This document shows, in pieces, positions 29,304 through 38,379 of a stretch of DNA of 64,000 nucleotides (position 1 is the stretch's first letter; every line of letters begins with the position of its first letter). Where the stretch lies: positions 1-64,000 of the forward strand of contig CAWBJP010000014.1 in the NCBI GenBank assembly GCA_963789165.1. The letters run 5' to 3'. The notes beneath the pieces were generated by a model. That model saw only the letters and a program-made list of their open reading frames with translations. It did no database searches and had not been told where the DNA came from. Both the position numbers and the translations under genes were made by a program. The DNA is from CAWBJP01 sp963789165. GTDB taxonomy: Bacteria > Actinomycetota > Acidimicrobiia > IMCC26256 > BP-133.

Positions 29304-29522
29304 GTGACCGAGGTTACGCCTCTCCATTCCTCTCTCGCCGCCCTCTACGGGCGCACAACCGTCTCCGTCGAGGAGGCCGCCCGCTGCCTTGGACTTGGGC
29401 GGAGCGCCGCCTACGAGGCGGCCCGCCGGGGTGAGCTCCCCACCCGCCGGATCGGTCGGAGACTCCTTGTCCCGGTACCGGCACTGCTCGACTGGCTCGG
29501 CGTCCCGCCGATCGCCGCCTGA
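29304..29522 (+). CDS. Excisionase-family DNA-binding protein
   Basis: A 72-residue protein from a GTG after AAGGAGG. It carries the excisionase-type helix-turn-helix TVSVEEAARCLGLGRSAAYEAARRGELPTRRIGRRLLVPVPALLDWLG, the common layout of xis genes that stand directly before tyrosine integrase genes in actinobacterial integrative elements. An integrase start follows 15 bases downstream but is truncated (29538-29639). Expression is probably set by the paired operators at 29196-29238. Confidence 0.82.
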   Translation: MTEVTPLHSSLAALYGRTTVSVEEAARCLGLGRSAAYEAARRGELPTRRIGRRLLVPVPALLDWLGVPPIAA

Positions 29523-29537
29523 TCCCCGGCCGAGACG

Positions 29538-29639
29538 ATGCAAGGACACATTCACAAGCGCGTCCGGGCCTCGAAGGACGGCCGGCAGATCACAACGTGG
29601 GTGCCAGACCGTGCCGGCTCGTGCCGGCTCGTCCGGTAG
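29538..29639 (+). pseudogene. Truncated start of a tyrosine integrase gene
   Basis: Fifteen bases after the excisionase-like gene an ATG opens MQGHIHKRVRASKDGRQITTW, then stops at TAG after 33 codons. The N-terminus resembles the first strand of the arm-type DNA-binding domain of phage integrases, which usually begin 'MxGxIxKR...G.W'. The whole catalytic part is missing; only 33 bases further on the tRNA terminator region begins. Small tandem repeats (GTGCCGGCTC twice, CCGGTAGAAGA twice) at the break suggest how the deletion arose. Confidence 0.55.
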
Positions 29640-29672
29640 AAGAACCGGTAGAAGATGACCCCGCACAGCAGA

Positions 29673-29698
29673 AGGCCCCGGACCTGAATCCGGGGCCT
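29673..29698 (-). terminator. Terminator of tRNA-fMet
   Basis: AGGCCCCGGA (29673-29682) and TCCGGGGCCT (29689-29698) form a perfect 10-bp stem with a 6-base loop, 16 bases beyond the tRNA 3' end on the minus strand. This is a convincing intrinsic hairpin, followed by TTCTGCTG. Confidence 0.75.
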
Positions 29699-29714
29699 GA
29701 CCTGCTCTTTTACT

Positions 29715-29791
<77 letters not shown>

Positions 29792-29819
29792 GCGTACCGG
29801 TCAGATTAGCAGCCGGTCG

Positions 29820-29866
29820 AGGTGATCGCGATCGGTGGGGTATTGCACCGCCGATCGCGATCACCT
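29820..29866 (-). terminator. Sixteen-bp perfect inverted repeat after the DUF6027-like gene
   Basis: AGGTGATCGCGATCGG (29820-29835) and CCGATCGCGATCACCT (29851-29866) are exact inverted copies with a 15-base loop, six bases past the stop of the minus-strand gene at 29872 and 29 bases before tRNA-fMet. It is most likely a terminator shielding the tRNA promoter; a long protein-binding palindrome is the alternative. Confidence 0.6.
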
Positions 29867-29871
29867 CCGGG

Positions 29872-30237
29872 CTACGGGGCCTCCCCCAGCCCGAGGCGCA
29901 GCCAGGACAGCATCTGGCGGAGCTGGTCGTAGGCGGCCAGGCGGGCCTCGTCGGTGCCTTCCGCCTCGGCCCGGTCGCACACCTCGGCCAGGCGGCGGCC
30001 CATGGTCGGACCGAGCTCGAGGAGGCCGGCGGAGGGCTCGCTGGCCCAGCGGGCCAGGACGTAGTGGACCAGCGCCCCGACCGGCACGCCCGTCCCCGCG
30101 CTCAGCTGCCGGATGGTGGCCAGCGGGTCGATCATGGCGTGCAGGGCCACGTCGGTCTTGAAGTTGGCGTCCGGGTCGTCGTCCGGCCACGGACCGGTCC
30201 AGCGCTCCAGGCGGATCGTCTCGTCATCCACATTCAT
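29872..30237 (-). CDS. Small actinobacterial protein of unknown function (DUF6027-like)
   Basis: A 121-residue soluble protein. The sequence has the conserved-looking start ETIRLERWTGPWPDDDPDANF, then TDVALHAMIDPLATIRQLSAG, VPVGALVHYVLARWASEPSAGLLELG and DEARLAAYDQLRQMLSWLRLG. I recall this as a conserved actinobacterial family (DUF6027), but this is from memory and unverified. It starts 25 bases from the divergent Fur gene, so the two share a promoter region and perhaps regulation by Fur. Confidence 0.65.
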   Translation of the reverse strand: MNVDDETIRLERWTGPWPDDDPDANFKTDVALHAMIDPLATIRQLSAGTGVPVGALVHYVLARWASEPSAGLLELGPTMGRRLAEVCDRAEAEGTDEARLAAYDQLRQMLSWLRLGLGEAP

Positions 30238-30262
30238 GAGGCAATCGCTACCATCGCCGCTG

Positions 30263-30724
30263 GTGGAGAGCAACGCGCTGATCGAGGAGATCGGGCACCG
30301 CATGGCCCGGTCCGGGCTGCGGTGGACGCCCGGGCGCCGGGCGGTGGTCGACATCTTCGAGACGGCGCGATCGCCGCTGTCCATGCAGGAGCTGCAGGAC
30401 CGGGCCCGGGAGGCCCGGGTCCCGCTGTCATCGCTCTACCGGATCGTTTCCGACCTGGTGATCGCCAATGTCCTCGTCCGGCTCGAGTTCGAAGAGGGGT
30501 TCGCCCGCTTCGAGCTGGTCGAGGAGCTGGCCCGCCACCATCACCATCTGGTGTGCGTGGAATGCGGGGCGGTGGAGGACTTCGAGGGCCCCGGCCTCCC
30601 CGACCTGGAGCGGGCCGTCGACGACGCCATGCGCTCCATCCGCCGCCGGCACCGCTTCGTCGTGCGCAACCACCGCCTCGACTTCTTCGGGACCTGCGGG
30701 GTGTGCGCCACCACCTCAGGCTGA
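30263..30724 (+). CDS. Fur-family metalloregulator
   Basis: A 153-residue protein from a GTG at 30263, where Fur homology starts (LIEEIGHRMARSGLRWTPGRRAVVDIF). It has the winged helix (LSMQELQDRAREARVPLSSLYRIVSDL), the His-rich metal site ARHHHHLVCVECG and a second zinc pair CGVC near the C-terminus, the structural Zn(Cys)4 of the family. Whether it senses iron, zinc or another metal cannot be decided from these residues. Divergent from the DUF6027-like gene; its stop overlaps the converging small gene at 30716 by 9 bases. Confidence 0.87.
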   Translation: MESNALIEEIGHRMARSGLRWTPGRRAVVDIFETARSPLSMQELQDRAREARVPLSSLYRIVSDLVIANVLVRLEFEEGFARFELVEELARHHHHLVCVECGAVEDFEGPGLPDLERAVDDAMRSIRRRHRFVVRNHRLDFFGTCGVCATTSG

Positions 30725-30961
30725 GGGGCCGAGCACCACCTCGGAGCCGGGGAACAGCTCCGCCGCCATCTGGAGGGCGGCCTCGTCCCCGGGGGCTCCG
30801 ACGAAGCCACAGGCCCGCACCCCCCGAGCCTGCCACCGGCCCACCGCCTCCCCCACGGCGGCGGCGTCAGGTCCGGCCACCACCGCGGCCAGGACACCCG
30901 TCAGGGCGTCGATGTTCGCACCGGACTCCACAACAAGGACCTTGCCGTCCCAATCGCCCAT
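30716..30961 (-). CDS. Small hypothetical protein
   Basis: An 81-residue protein from the ATG at 30961 (an ATG 9 codons upstream is the alternative). The sequence MGDWDGKVLVVESGANIDALTG, then AAAVGEAVGRWQARGVRACGFVGAPG and AALQMAAELFPGSEVVLGP, alternates strands and amphipathic helices like a small alpha/beta fold. No family recognised. It converges on the Fur gene, overlapping it by 9 bases. Confidence 0.45.
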   Translation of the reverse strand: MGDWDGKVLVVESGANIDALTGVLAAVVAGPDAAAVGEAVGRWQARGVRACGFVGAPGDEAALQMAAELFPGSEVVLGPSA

Positions 30962-31079
30962 AAGCGGCACACCGCCCGTTTGTCCCAAAGACCCGCATAC
31001 CCTGCTCCAGTCAGCCTACGGGGGTGCCGATATTTGGAGACGCAGGATCAAAATCTCTCGAGGGAGTTCGGTCCCACTC

Positions 31080-33372
31080 ATGCGTTTCGAGGAGCTGGCT
31101 TACCGGGTCGATGGCCTCGCGGTCACCGTGCCCTTCCACCGCACGCTCACGGTCGTGAGCGGCCTCGGCCCCGCGCTGCGCCGGCCCTGGGCCGAGCGCA
31201 CCCTGAATGTCCTGCGGGGCGGCTCCTACGCCACCCCCGCCACCCTGATCTTCGTCGACGGCTCCGGCAGCCGGGTGCGCCTGATGCGCGACGGCCGCGG
31301 GCAGGTCACCCTGACCGACCTCGACACCGGCGAGGACCTCCTCGCCGCCCTGAACGAAGGCTCCAGCGTCGATGTGCTCGCCCTCCTGGGGCTCGAGGGC
31401 GACGACGCCGCCGCCATCATGCTCCTCGACCAGACCGCTCTCGAGCGGGGCGACACCGGTGAGACGGACGGAGAAGTCGCCGCTCCCACCGCCGAGATCG
31501 CCGAAGCCCGTGAGGTGCTGGCCCGGATCCAGGCCGAGTACGACGAGGTCACGGGCCGCCCAGGGCAAGGTCGCCGAGCTGCGGGCCCGCCAGGACGAAC
31601 TCGACAACCAGCTTCGCAACTTCGACGAGGAACTCGATCGGCGCCGCCACGGCCAGGCCGCCCACACCGTCCACCGCCTCGAGGCCGAACTGGCCCAGAT
31701 CAAGGGCGACGAGCCCGCCGACCGCCTGGTGACCGAGGCGATCCTGGCCGCGGCCGGCGCCGGCAAGGTCTGGCAGCGCGCCCGGGAGAACCTGTCCTCG
31801 GCCAGCGCCGCATTCGGCGAGCGCCGCCGCCTTGACGCCCGCGCCCTGGCCCACGCCCTCGAGATGCCCATCGACGTTCCCGCGGGCCTGACCGCCCTCC
31901 ACACCGCCTACCTGGCCGCCGCCCAGCGCCGGGCCAGGCTGGTGGCGCAGCTCAACGAGGGCACCGACTCCGAGCTGCCCACCCCCTCCGCGCCCTGGGT
32001 GTTGTCTCTGGCCCGCATCAACCATCCGGAACTCTGGGCCCGGGCCGAGAAGCTCAAGACGGTCAGGACCCGGGCCGCCGAGCTGTCCATGGGTCTCGGT
32101 GGGACCGGGCAGCACCGCGACATCGCCGGCGAGCTGGAGGCCGCCCATCAGGCCGTCGAGCTGGCCGAACGGGACGTGGCCAACGCCAGGGTCCCGGGCC
32201 TGGGGAAGGCCGCCAAGCGGCGCCTGGCCAAGGCCTGCGAGCAAGAGCACGCCATCCTGACCAAGGCGGGTTTCGTCTCCTGGCTGGCCTTCCAGATGCG
32301 CCGAATCGACGTGCTCCTCGAGCCCGACGCCCTCGAGGCCCTGCGGGTGGCCGAACTCGAAGCGCAGCTGGCCTCCGCCGCCTGGAGCGAACTGGCCGGT
32401 GACGTCGATGCCGTCGCCGCCCTGGCCATTCGTGACGAGGTGGAGCGCTACGCCGGGCATCTGGCCGCCGCTGGCTCCGACCTCGACGCCACCGAGGCGC
32501 TCCGCCTGGAACTGGCCGACGTGGTCGAACCGGCCTACGCCGAGTCCCGGGCCGCCCTCATGGAGGCCTGCGCGCCGTTCGACATCGAAGCCGAGCACGC
32601 CACCTCCGAGGTGGAAGCCATCGTCTCCGAGGCCCGCCACGCCCGGCTCCAGGCCGTCCTGGAGGCGGCCGAGGCCGCCTACCAGCAGGCCGAGTCCGAA
32701 CTCGAGTCGGCCCTGACCGCGGCCGGCTTCCCCGGCCCGGGCAACCTCGCCGTCCGGGTGGTGACGGTCACCGCCAAGGCGGCCGACGTGGCCGTCGCCG
32801 TGGAGAGCCCGAGGACCACCCGCGAACGCGACGAGGTCGACGCCGATCTGAGCGCCGCCCGGGCCGAGCTGGCCCGTTGGTCCCGTCCCGACTGGGACGC
32901 CGATCCGCTGTTGACCGACGCCCCCCTGCCCGACACCGCCAGCCTGACCCAGGAGCGGGCCCAGGTGGCGGCGGAGGCGGACAGAATCGACCGGTCCCTG
33001 CCCGACGCCAACCGTCTGTCCGATCGCCGCGACGCCCTGGCCCGCCGGGTCGCCATCCTGGAGGCCAGTTCCGGGGCCGGGGCCCGGCTCCTGTCCTTCG
33101 AGGAGGCCGAGATGGTCCTCCTCGGCCGCTTCGCCCAGGCCCGCCGGGTCGGGCCCGAGGCCGAACCGGTCCCCATCGTGGTCGACGACGCGCTGGCAAA
33201 CTTCCCCCGCCACGACAAGTGGCGGCTGCTCGACCTCCTGGCCCGCCTCGGCGAGGCCAGCCAGGTCGTCTACCTCACCGACGACCCCGACACCGCCGAA
33301 TGGGCCGCGGCCCGGGCCCGCCAGGGCAATGCCGCGCTGCTCCGCCCCGACGCCGTCGCCTCAGTGGCCTGA
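31080..33372 (+). CDS. SMC/RecN-like coiled-coil protein without Walker A, frameshifted
   Basis: The gene reads MRFEELAYRVDGLAVTVPF from 31080 and changes frame at about 31555 (EVT to AAQGKVAELRARQDELDNQL), then runs to the stop at 33372; about 764 residues in all. The N-terminus copies the start of SMC-like ATPases, but where the P-loop should be it has TVVSGLGPALRRPW, with no GxGKS/T. A long heptad-rich middle (about 150-650) follows. The C-terminus has a Walker-B/D-loop-like segment PIVVDDALANFPRHDKWRLLDLLARLGEASQVVYLTDD, as in RecN and AAA_23-type proteins. Function unknown; DNA repair or chromosome structure is suggested by shape only. The frame break lies in a G/C run and is probably a sequence error. 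Confidence 0.65.
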
Positions 33373-33454
33373 GCCCGGCCCGGGGGCGCCCGGCCGCCGG
33401 CCTGTTGTTGGCCCCCTTCCGGATAGCCTCGACCGGGCCCGAGGAGGCTACGCA

Positions 33455-34346
33455 TTGCACACCACCGCCCATGTTTCCGGGGACACCCCGTCCCCCGGGC
33501 AGGCCCGCACGCTGTGGCCGGCCTTCGAGACGATCCACGCCACCGTCTACTTCGCCCCCGAAGCCCCCGAGGCGTACCGGGCGTTGGGCCTCAAGGGCGG
33601 GTGGATGGGGTACTTCGCCACCCGGTCGGCGGCTATGGGAGCGGCCTCACCCGGGCTGGTGACCGCCGTCTTCTACAACTTCCACCCGGCCATGGTGGCC
33701 CGGGCCCTGCCCGACGCCTGGGCCCTGGCCACGCCCGAGGAGGTCCTCGCCGCCCGCCTGGGCGTGGTCGACGCCGCCCTGCGGCGCCTCCTGCCCGAAC
33801 ACGTCGCCACCCCGGCCCTGGCCGAGGCCGCCGCCCTGGCCCGGGAGGCGGCGGAGGCCCCGGCCCTGTCGGGGCGCCCCCTGTACGGGGCGTTGCGTTC
33901 CCTGGCCTGGCCCGACCCACCCCACCTGATCCTGTGGCACGCCTCCACCCTGCTCCGGGAACACCGGGGCGACGGGCACGTCGCCGCCCTCACCGCCGCC
34001 GGCCTCGACGGCTGCGAGGCCCACGTCGTCCTGGCCGCCACCGGGCGGGTCACCCGGGCCACGCTCCAGGACAACCGGAAGTGGAGCGACGCCGAGTGGG
34101 CGGACGCCGAGAGCCCGCCTCGAAGCCCGGGGTTGGCTGGACGCCGGCGGGAACCTCACCGAGGCCGGTCGGGCCGGCCAGCAGCAGGTGGAGGACACCA
34201 CCGATGCCCTGGCCGCCGCCCCCTGGGACCACCTCGGCCCGGAGCGCACCACCCAGCTGCTCGACCTCCTCACCCCCCTGGCCCGGACCATCGCCGAGCG
34301 GGGCGGGGTCCCCGTTCCCAATCCGGTCGGGGTCCCGGCCCCCTGA
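33455..34346 (+). CDS. SCO6745/SalK-like winged-helix family protein, frameshifted
   Basis: A TTG at 33455, seven bases after GAGGAGG, starts about 297 residues. The sequence ARTLWPAFETIHATVYFAPEAPEAYRALGLKGGWMGYFATRSAAMG is the hallmark of the actinobacterial SCO6745 family (annotated as helix-turn-helix, SalK type). Continuing homology (ARLEARGWLDAGGNLTEAGR, then LLDLLTPLARTIAERGGVPVPNP) is in another frame after about 34110, so there is one frame break. Function in the family is not established. It is followed 67 bases later by an acyl-CoA ligase gene on the same strand. Confidence 0.75.
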
Positions 34347-34413
34347 CTCACTTTTGGGGACGGATTTGTCCGACAGGTGGCGATTTCCGTCACCAAAAGG
34401 CGGAGCGGCCACG

Positions 34414-35964
34414 ATGACGGGCATGGATCTGGCGACCATGGCCGGGCGCTTCCCCGATCGGGAAGCGGTGGTGGTCGACGGCCGGCGCGTCAGCTACGCC
34501 GAACTCGACCGGGCCGCCAACCGCCTCGCCCACACGCTACGAGCAGCGGGCCTGCGTCGGGGCGACGTTCTGGCTGTCTGCGCCGGCAACGGCATCGGCG
34601 TCTTCGAGGCGTTCTGGGCCGCCATGCGCCTCGGCCTCTACCACGTGCCGATCAACCGCCACCTGAAAGCGGCCGAGATCCGCCACATCCTCACCGACGT
34701 GGCCACCCTCGGCTCGGTGGCCGTGGTCACCGACGGGACCACCGGAGCCGAGGTGGAGGCGGCAGCCGCCGGCCTTCGCGCTGGCCGCCCGGATCGACCT
34801 GGACGACGAGCGGCTGGCGCCCGGCGGGCCCGAGGAGATGCCCGACGACGCCTGGGAGGGCCAGCTGCTGCTCTACTCGTCGGGCACCTCGGGACGGCCC
34901 AAGGGCGTGTGGCGTGACCTGCCCGACCTGCGTCCCGGCCAGGGGCCCACGCTCGGTTCGGAGCTGGCCGACGGCTTCGGGTTGCGGGCCGGTGACCGCT
35001 TCCTCTCCCCCGCTCCGCTGCACCACTCAGCCCCCCTGGCCTTCGCCACCGCCTGTCAGCGGGTGGGGGCCACGGCCGTCGTGATGACCCGCTTCGATCC
35101 CACCGCCGCCCTCGGCCTCCTGGAGTCCGAGGCCATCACCGTGAGCCTGTGGGTGCCGACCATGTTCGTCCGCCTGCTCGGCCTCCCCGAATCGGTCCGT
35201 CGCGCCCCCCGGGACCTGTCCGCCCACCGGCTCGCCACCCACGCCGCCGCCCCCTGCCCGCCGCATGTCAAGCGGGCCATGATCGAGTGGTGGGGGCCGA
35301 TCCTGGTCGAGTTCTACAGCGGCACGGAGGGCGGCCGGACCATGATCACGTCGGCCGACTGGCTGGCCCACCCCGGTTCGGTGGGCCGTCACTGGCGGGG
35401 AGGTGGGGTCTGGATCCTCGACGACGACGGCCACGAGGTGCCGCCCGGTGTCGACGGGCGCATCTACTTCGAGGCGCCGGCCAGGAACCGGTTCCGCTAC
35501 CTCAACCAGCCCGAGGCCACCGCCGCCGCCTATGCCCCGGGGGACACCCCCGGGCCCCGGGCGGGGGTGACCGCTTCACCCTGGGCGACGTCGGCCACCT
35601 CGACGAGGAGGGCTGGCTCTACGTCACCGACCGGGACAGCGACATGGTCATCTCCGGCGGGGTGAACATCTACCCCCGCGAGGTGGAGAACGTCCTCCTC
35701 GAACACCCCGGTGTGGCCGACGCCGCCGTCGTCGGCCTGCCCGACGACGATCTGGGCGAGCGGGTGGTGGCGGCTGTGGAACCGAAGCCGTCCGACGCAC
35801 CCCTCACCGCCGGTGACCTCATCGCCTTCTGCCGCGACCGGATGGCGGCCTTCAAGTGCCCCAAGGCGGTGGTGTTCGTCGATGCCCTCCACCGCTCGGA
35901 GGTCGGAAAACTCGACAAGCGCGCCCTGAAGGCGCGCTTGTCAGACGACGGGTCTGCGGGCTAG
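34414..35964 (+). CDS. Acyl-CoA synthetase (AMP-dependent ligase family), two frame breaks
   Basis: About 517 residues of an ANL-superfamily enzyme, which activates a carboxylic acid to its CoA thioester through an acyl-AMP. Motifs: P-loop-like LLLYSSGTSGRPKGVW, FYSGTEGGRTM (A5-like), then YVTDRDSDMVISGGVNIYPREVENVL and the A10 lysine region VGKLDKRALKAR. The frame changes at about 34775 (inside EAAAAGL/FALAARIDLDD) and again at about 35560 in a G/C run (APGDTPG to GGDRFTLGDVGHLDEEG). Substrate is unknown; fatty or aromatic acids are typical. Its stop overlaps that of the converging FtsH-like gene by 3 bases. Confidence 0.78.
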
Positions 35965-37809
35965 ACGGAGCGCAGGTCCCGGGCGGCGGCACCCCGGGGC
36001 CGGGGCGGGCGGGCCTCACCGGCGGCGGCCAGCACGTCGGTGATCTCGTGGCCGACGAGCTCGTTGCGCTCGATCAGGGCGGAAGACAGGGCGTCGAGCA
36101 GGTGGTCGTTGTCCTCCAGGAGGAGACGTACCCGTTCCTTGGCCGCCTGGAGGAGCGCCTCCACCGCCTTGGCGGCCCGCTCGTTGGCGAGCACCTTGCC
36201 GACCACGCCGGTGGCGAAGGGGCCGGACTCCACCGCCTCGTAGGAGATGAGACTGCCGGTCATGCCGAACGAGCCGACCATCTTGGCGGCCATGGTGGTG
36301 GCGTAGGCCAGGTCGCTGGCCGGGCCGGTGGACGCCTGCCCGAAGCGGATCTCCTCGGCCACCATGCCCCCGAGCGACACCTCGATGAGGGCCCGCAGCT
36401 GGGTGGAGGTCTGGGTGAAGCGCTCCTCGGAGTCGGAGTGGGCCAGGAGCCCGAGGGCGTCCTTGCGCTTGATGATGGACAGCACCTCGAGCTTGCGGTC
36501 AGGAGCCAGGAGGTGGGCGACGACGGCGTGGCCGGATTCGTGGAAGGCGACGCGGCGCAGCTCCTCGTCGGTGTACTCGACGGGCTGCTTCAGGCCGAGC
36601 TCCTCGGTCATCTTGGCCTGCTGGACGTCCGCCCAGCTCATGGCGTCCCGCCCGTCACGCAGGGCCCACACCAGACCCTCGTCGAAGAGGTGTTCGATCA
36701 TGACGGGCGAGTAGCCGCTGGTCATGGCGGCCAGCGCCCCGCGGCGGTCGTCGGCGTCGAGTTCGGCGGTGTGGGCCTTGCGGTCCAGGTAGTAGTCGAT
36801 GATCTCCCGCCGGCCTGTACGGCTGGGCAGGCCGAAGTAGATGGAGCGGTCGAAACGGCCGGGCCGGAGCAGGGCCGGGTCCAGGTTGTCGGCCCGGTTG
36901 GTGGCGCCGACGACGAGCACGTTGGCCGGGATGGCCCGGGGCTTGGACAGCAGGCGGTGGTCGGGCAGGAAAGCGTTGATCCGGTCGATGAAGAAGCCCT
37001 GGAGCCGCTGGGACTTGGTGGGGTGGTCGAAGGACTGCAGCTGGATCAGGAGTTCGTTGACCACGCCGGCGACGCCCTCTGTGGCGCGGTGCACCTCGCC
37101 GGCGCGGCTGATGCCGTCGGCGGGCGAGAACCGCATGCCGGAGCGGGCGGCGGCGATGGCGTCGATCTCCTCGATGAAACCCACGGCGCCACCTTCGGCC
37201 TTGGCCGCCTTGCGCAGCGCCTTGAAGAACGTCCGGACCTTGCGGTTGGTCTGGCCGTAGTACATCGACTGGAAGGCCGAGGCGGACACGAAGAGGAACG
37301 GAACGCCGGCCTCCTTGGCCATCGCCTTGGCCATGTAGGTCTTGCCGGTCCCCGGCGGGCCCTCGAAGAGGACGGCCCGGCGGGGGTTGCCGCCCATGGT
37401 GTCCTGGAACGTCTTGAAACCGAGGAAGAGGTTGAGGGTGCGCACGACCTCCTCCATGACGTTGCCCATGCCCACCACGTCGTCGAAGGAGGTTTGCGAT
37501 CTCGCTCGGGCGGTAGCGCACATGGGGCGACTTCCCGGCGGAGAGCAGCGGCAGGAGGAGAACGGTACCCAGGAGGACGACGATGAGGATCTGGGGCATG
37601 AATTCCGACCAGCCCGAGGAGAGCGCCGGCCAGCCCAGGTGGACGGGGTTGCCGCTCAGCATGCGCCACCACAGCCAGATCGCCAGCGGGCCGAAGAACA
37701 GGAGCGACCGCTGCATCCGCCGCTGCCGGTTGCCCTCGCGCAGGCGCGCCACATCCGCCAGCGCCCGCCCGATGACACCTTCCTGGCCCAGACTACGAAC
37801 GTCGGTCAT
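35961..37809 (-). CDS. FtsH-like AAA+ zinc metalloprotease, frameshifted
   Basis: The ATG at 37809 follows AAGGAAGGG. Two membrane helices (about residues 35-49 and 72-90) are only about 22 residues apart, so the extracytoplasmic domain usual in FtsH is almost absent. After a frame break at about 37497 the AAA module starts with TSFDDVVGMGNVMEEVVRTL: Walker A GPPGTGKT, Walker B VGFIEEIDAIA, second region of homology RPGRFDRSIYFG, then the M41 peptidase zinc motif FHESGHAVVAHLL and a C-terminal helical part. It presumably unfolds and degrades membrane or damaged proteins. The frame break lies in the linker between membrane anchor and ATPase. Confidence 0.82.
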
Positions 37810-37935
37810 TCGGTACCCTTCCTTGGTGGCCCTGCCCGATCGTTGCCCCCCGTGTTTCGACGAGGACGAGGGCCCCTCCTCCGGGAATCCCCCCCGGGAT
37901 GACCTTCTGAACCTGCTGGTCAGAGCATCTGTCCG

Positions 37936-38379
37936 GTGAGTACACAACGGCCCGGGGGGACCGTCGACGCCCGCTCCTTCCGCTTCGACCAGACCGTCAT
38001 GGCGGTGGCCGTCCTGTGCGGGTTCGTGTTCGAAACGCCCTGGGTGATCCCGATCTTCGCCGCCCTGGCGACCGCCACCGCCGTCCAGTCGGACCAGGCG
38101 CCCCTCCCCCAGTTGTGGCACACCCTCATAGCGCCCCGGCTGCGCCCCCTACCGGCCACCGAGGAGGGGGGACCGTGGCGGACCGCCGCCCTCGTGACCG
38201 CCGCCCTGCTCGGCGTGGGCACCGTCGTCCTGGCAGTGGGGGACGAACGCTTCGCCTGGGTCTTCGCCCTGCCGGCCGCCGGCCTCGGCGCCCTGGGCGG
38301 TGTGGGCGGATTGTGCCTGGGCTGTGAGCTCCACGCCCGCCGGCGGAGCTCACGGCACGAGCGGCGGGACCGCGGCTAG
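37936..38379 (+). CDS. DUF4395-like membrane protein
   Basis: A 147-residue protein from a GTG at 37936. It shows the DUF4395 pattern: short N-terminal tail with a conserved RSFRFDQ, two closely spaced hydrophobic segments (TVMAVAVLCGFVFETPWVIPI), a polar loop rich in proline, and two more (TAALVTAALLGVGTVVLAVG and ALPAAGLGALGGVGGLCLGC). Members often occur beside thioredoxin, rhodanese or MauE-like genes, and a MauE-like gene is 0.6 kb away here on the other strand. Function unknown. Convergent with the RmlC-like gene (4-base overlap). Confidence 0.65.
   Translation: MSTQRPGGTVDARSFRFDQTVMAVAVLCGFVFETPWVIPIFAALATATAVQSDQAPLPQLWHTLIAPRLRPLPATEEGGPWRTAALVTAALLGVGTVVLAVGDERFAWVFALPAAGLGALGGVGGLCLGCELHARRRSSRHERRDRG

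Noticed and set aside
31549..33213. Minus-strand open frame opposite the SMC-like gene
   Set aside because: Composition is Gly/Gln/Leu low-complexity and heptads are on the plus strand; no start site.
37936..38379. DUF4395-like protein as part of the ECF operon
   Set aside because: It is on the opposite strand and converges with the operon's last gene, so it cannot be co-transcribed.
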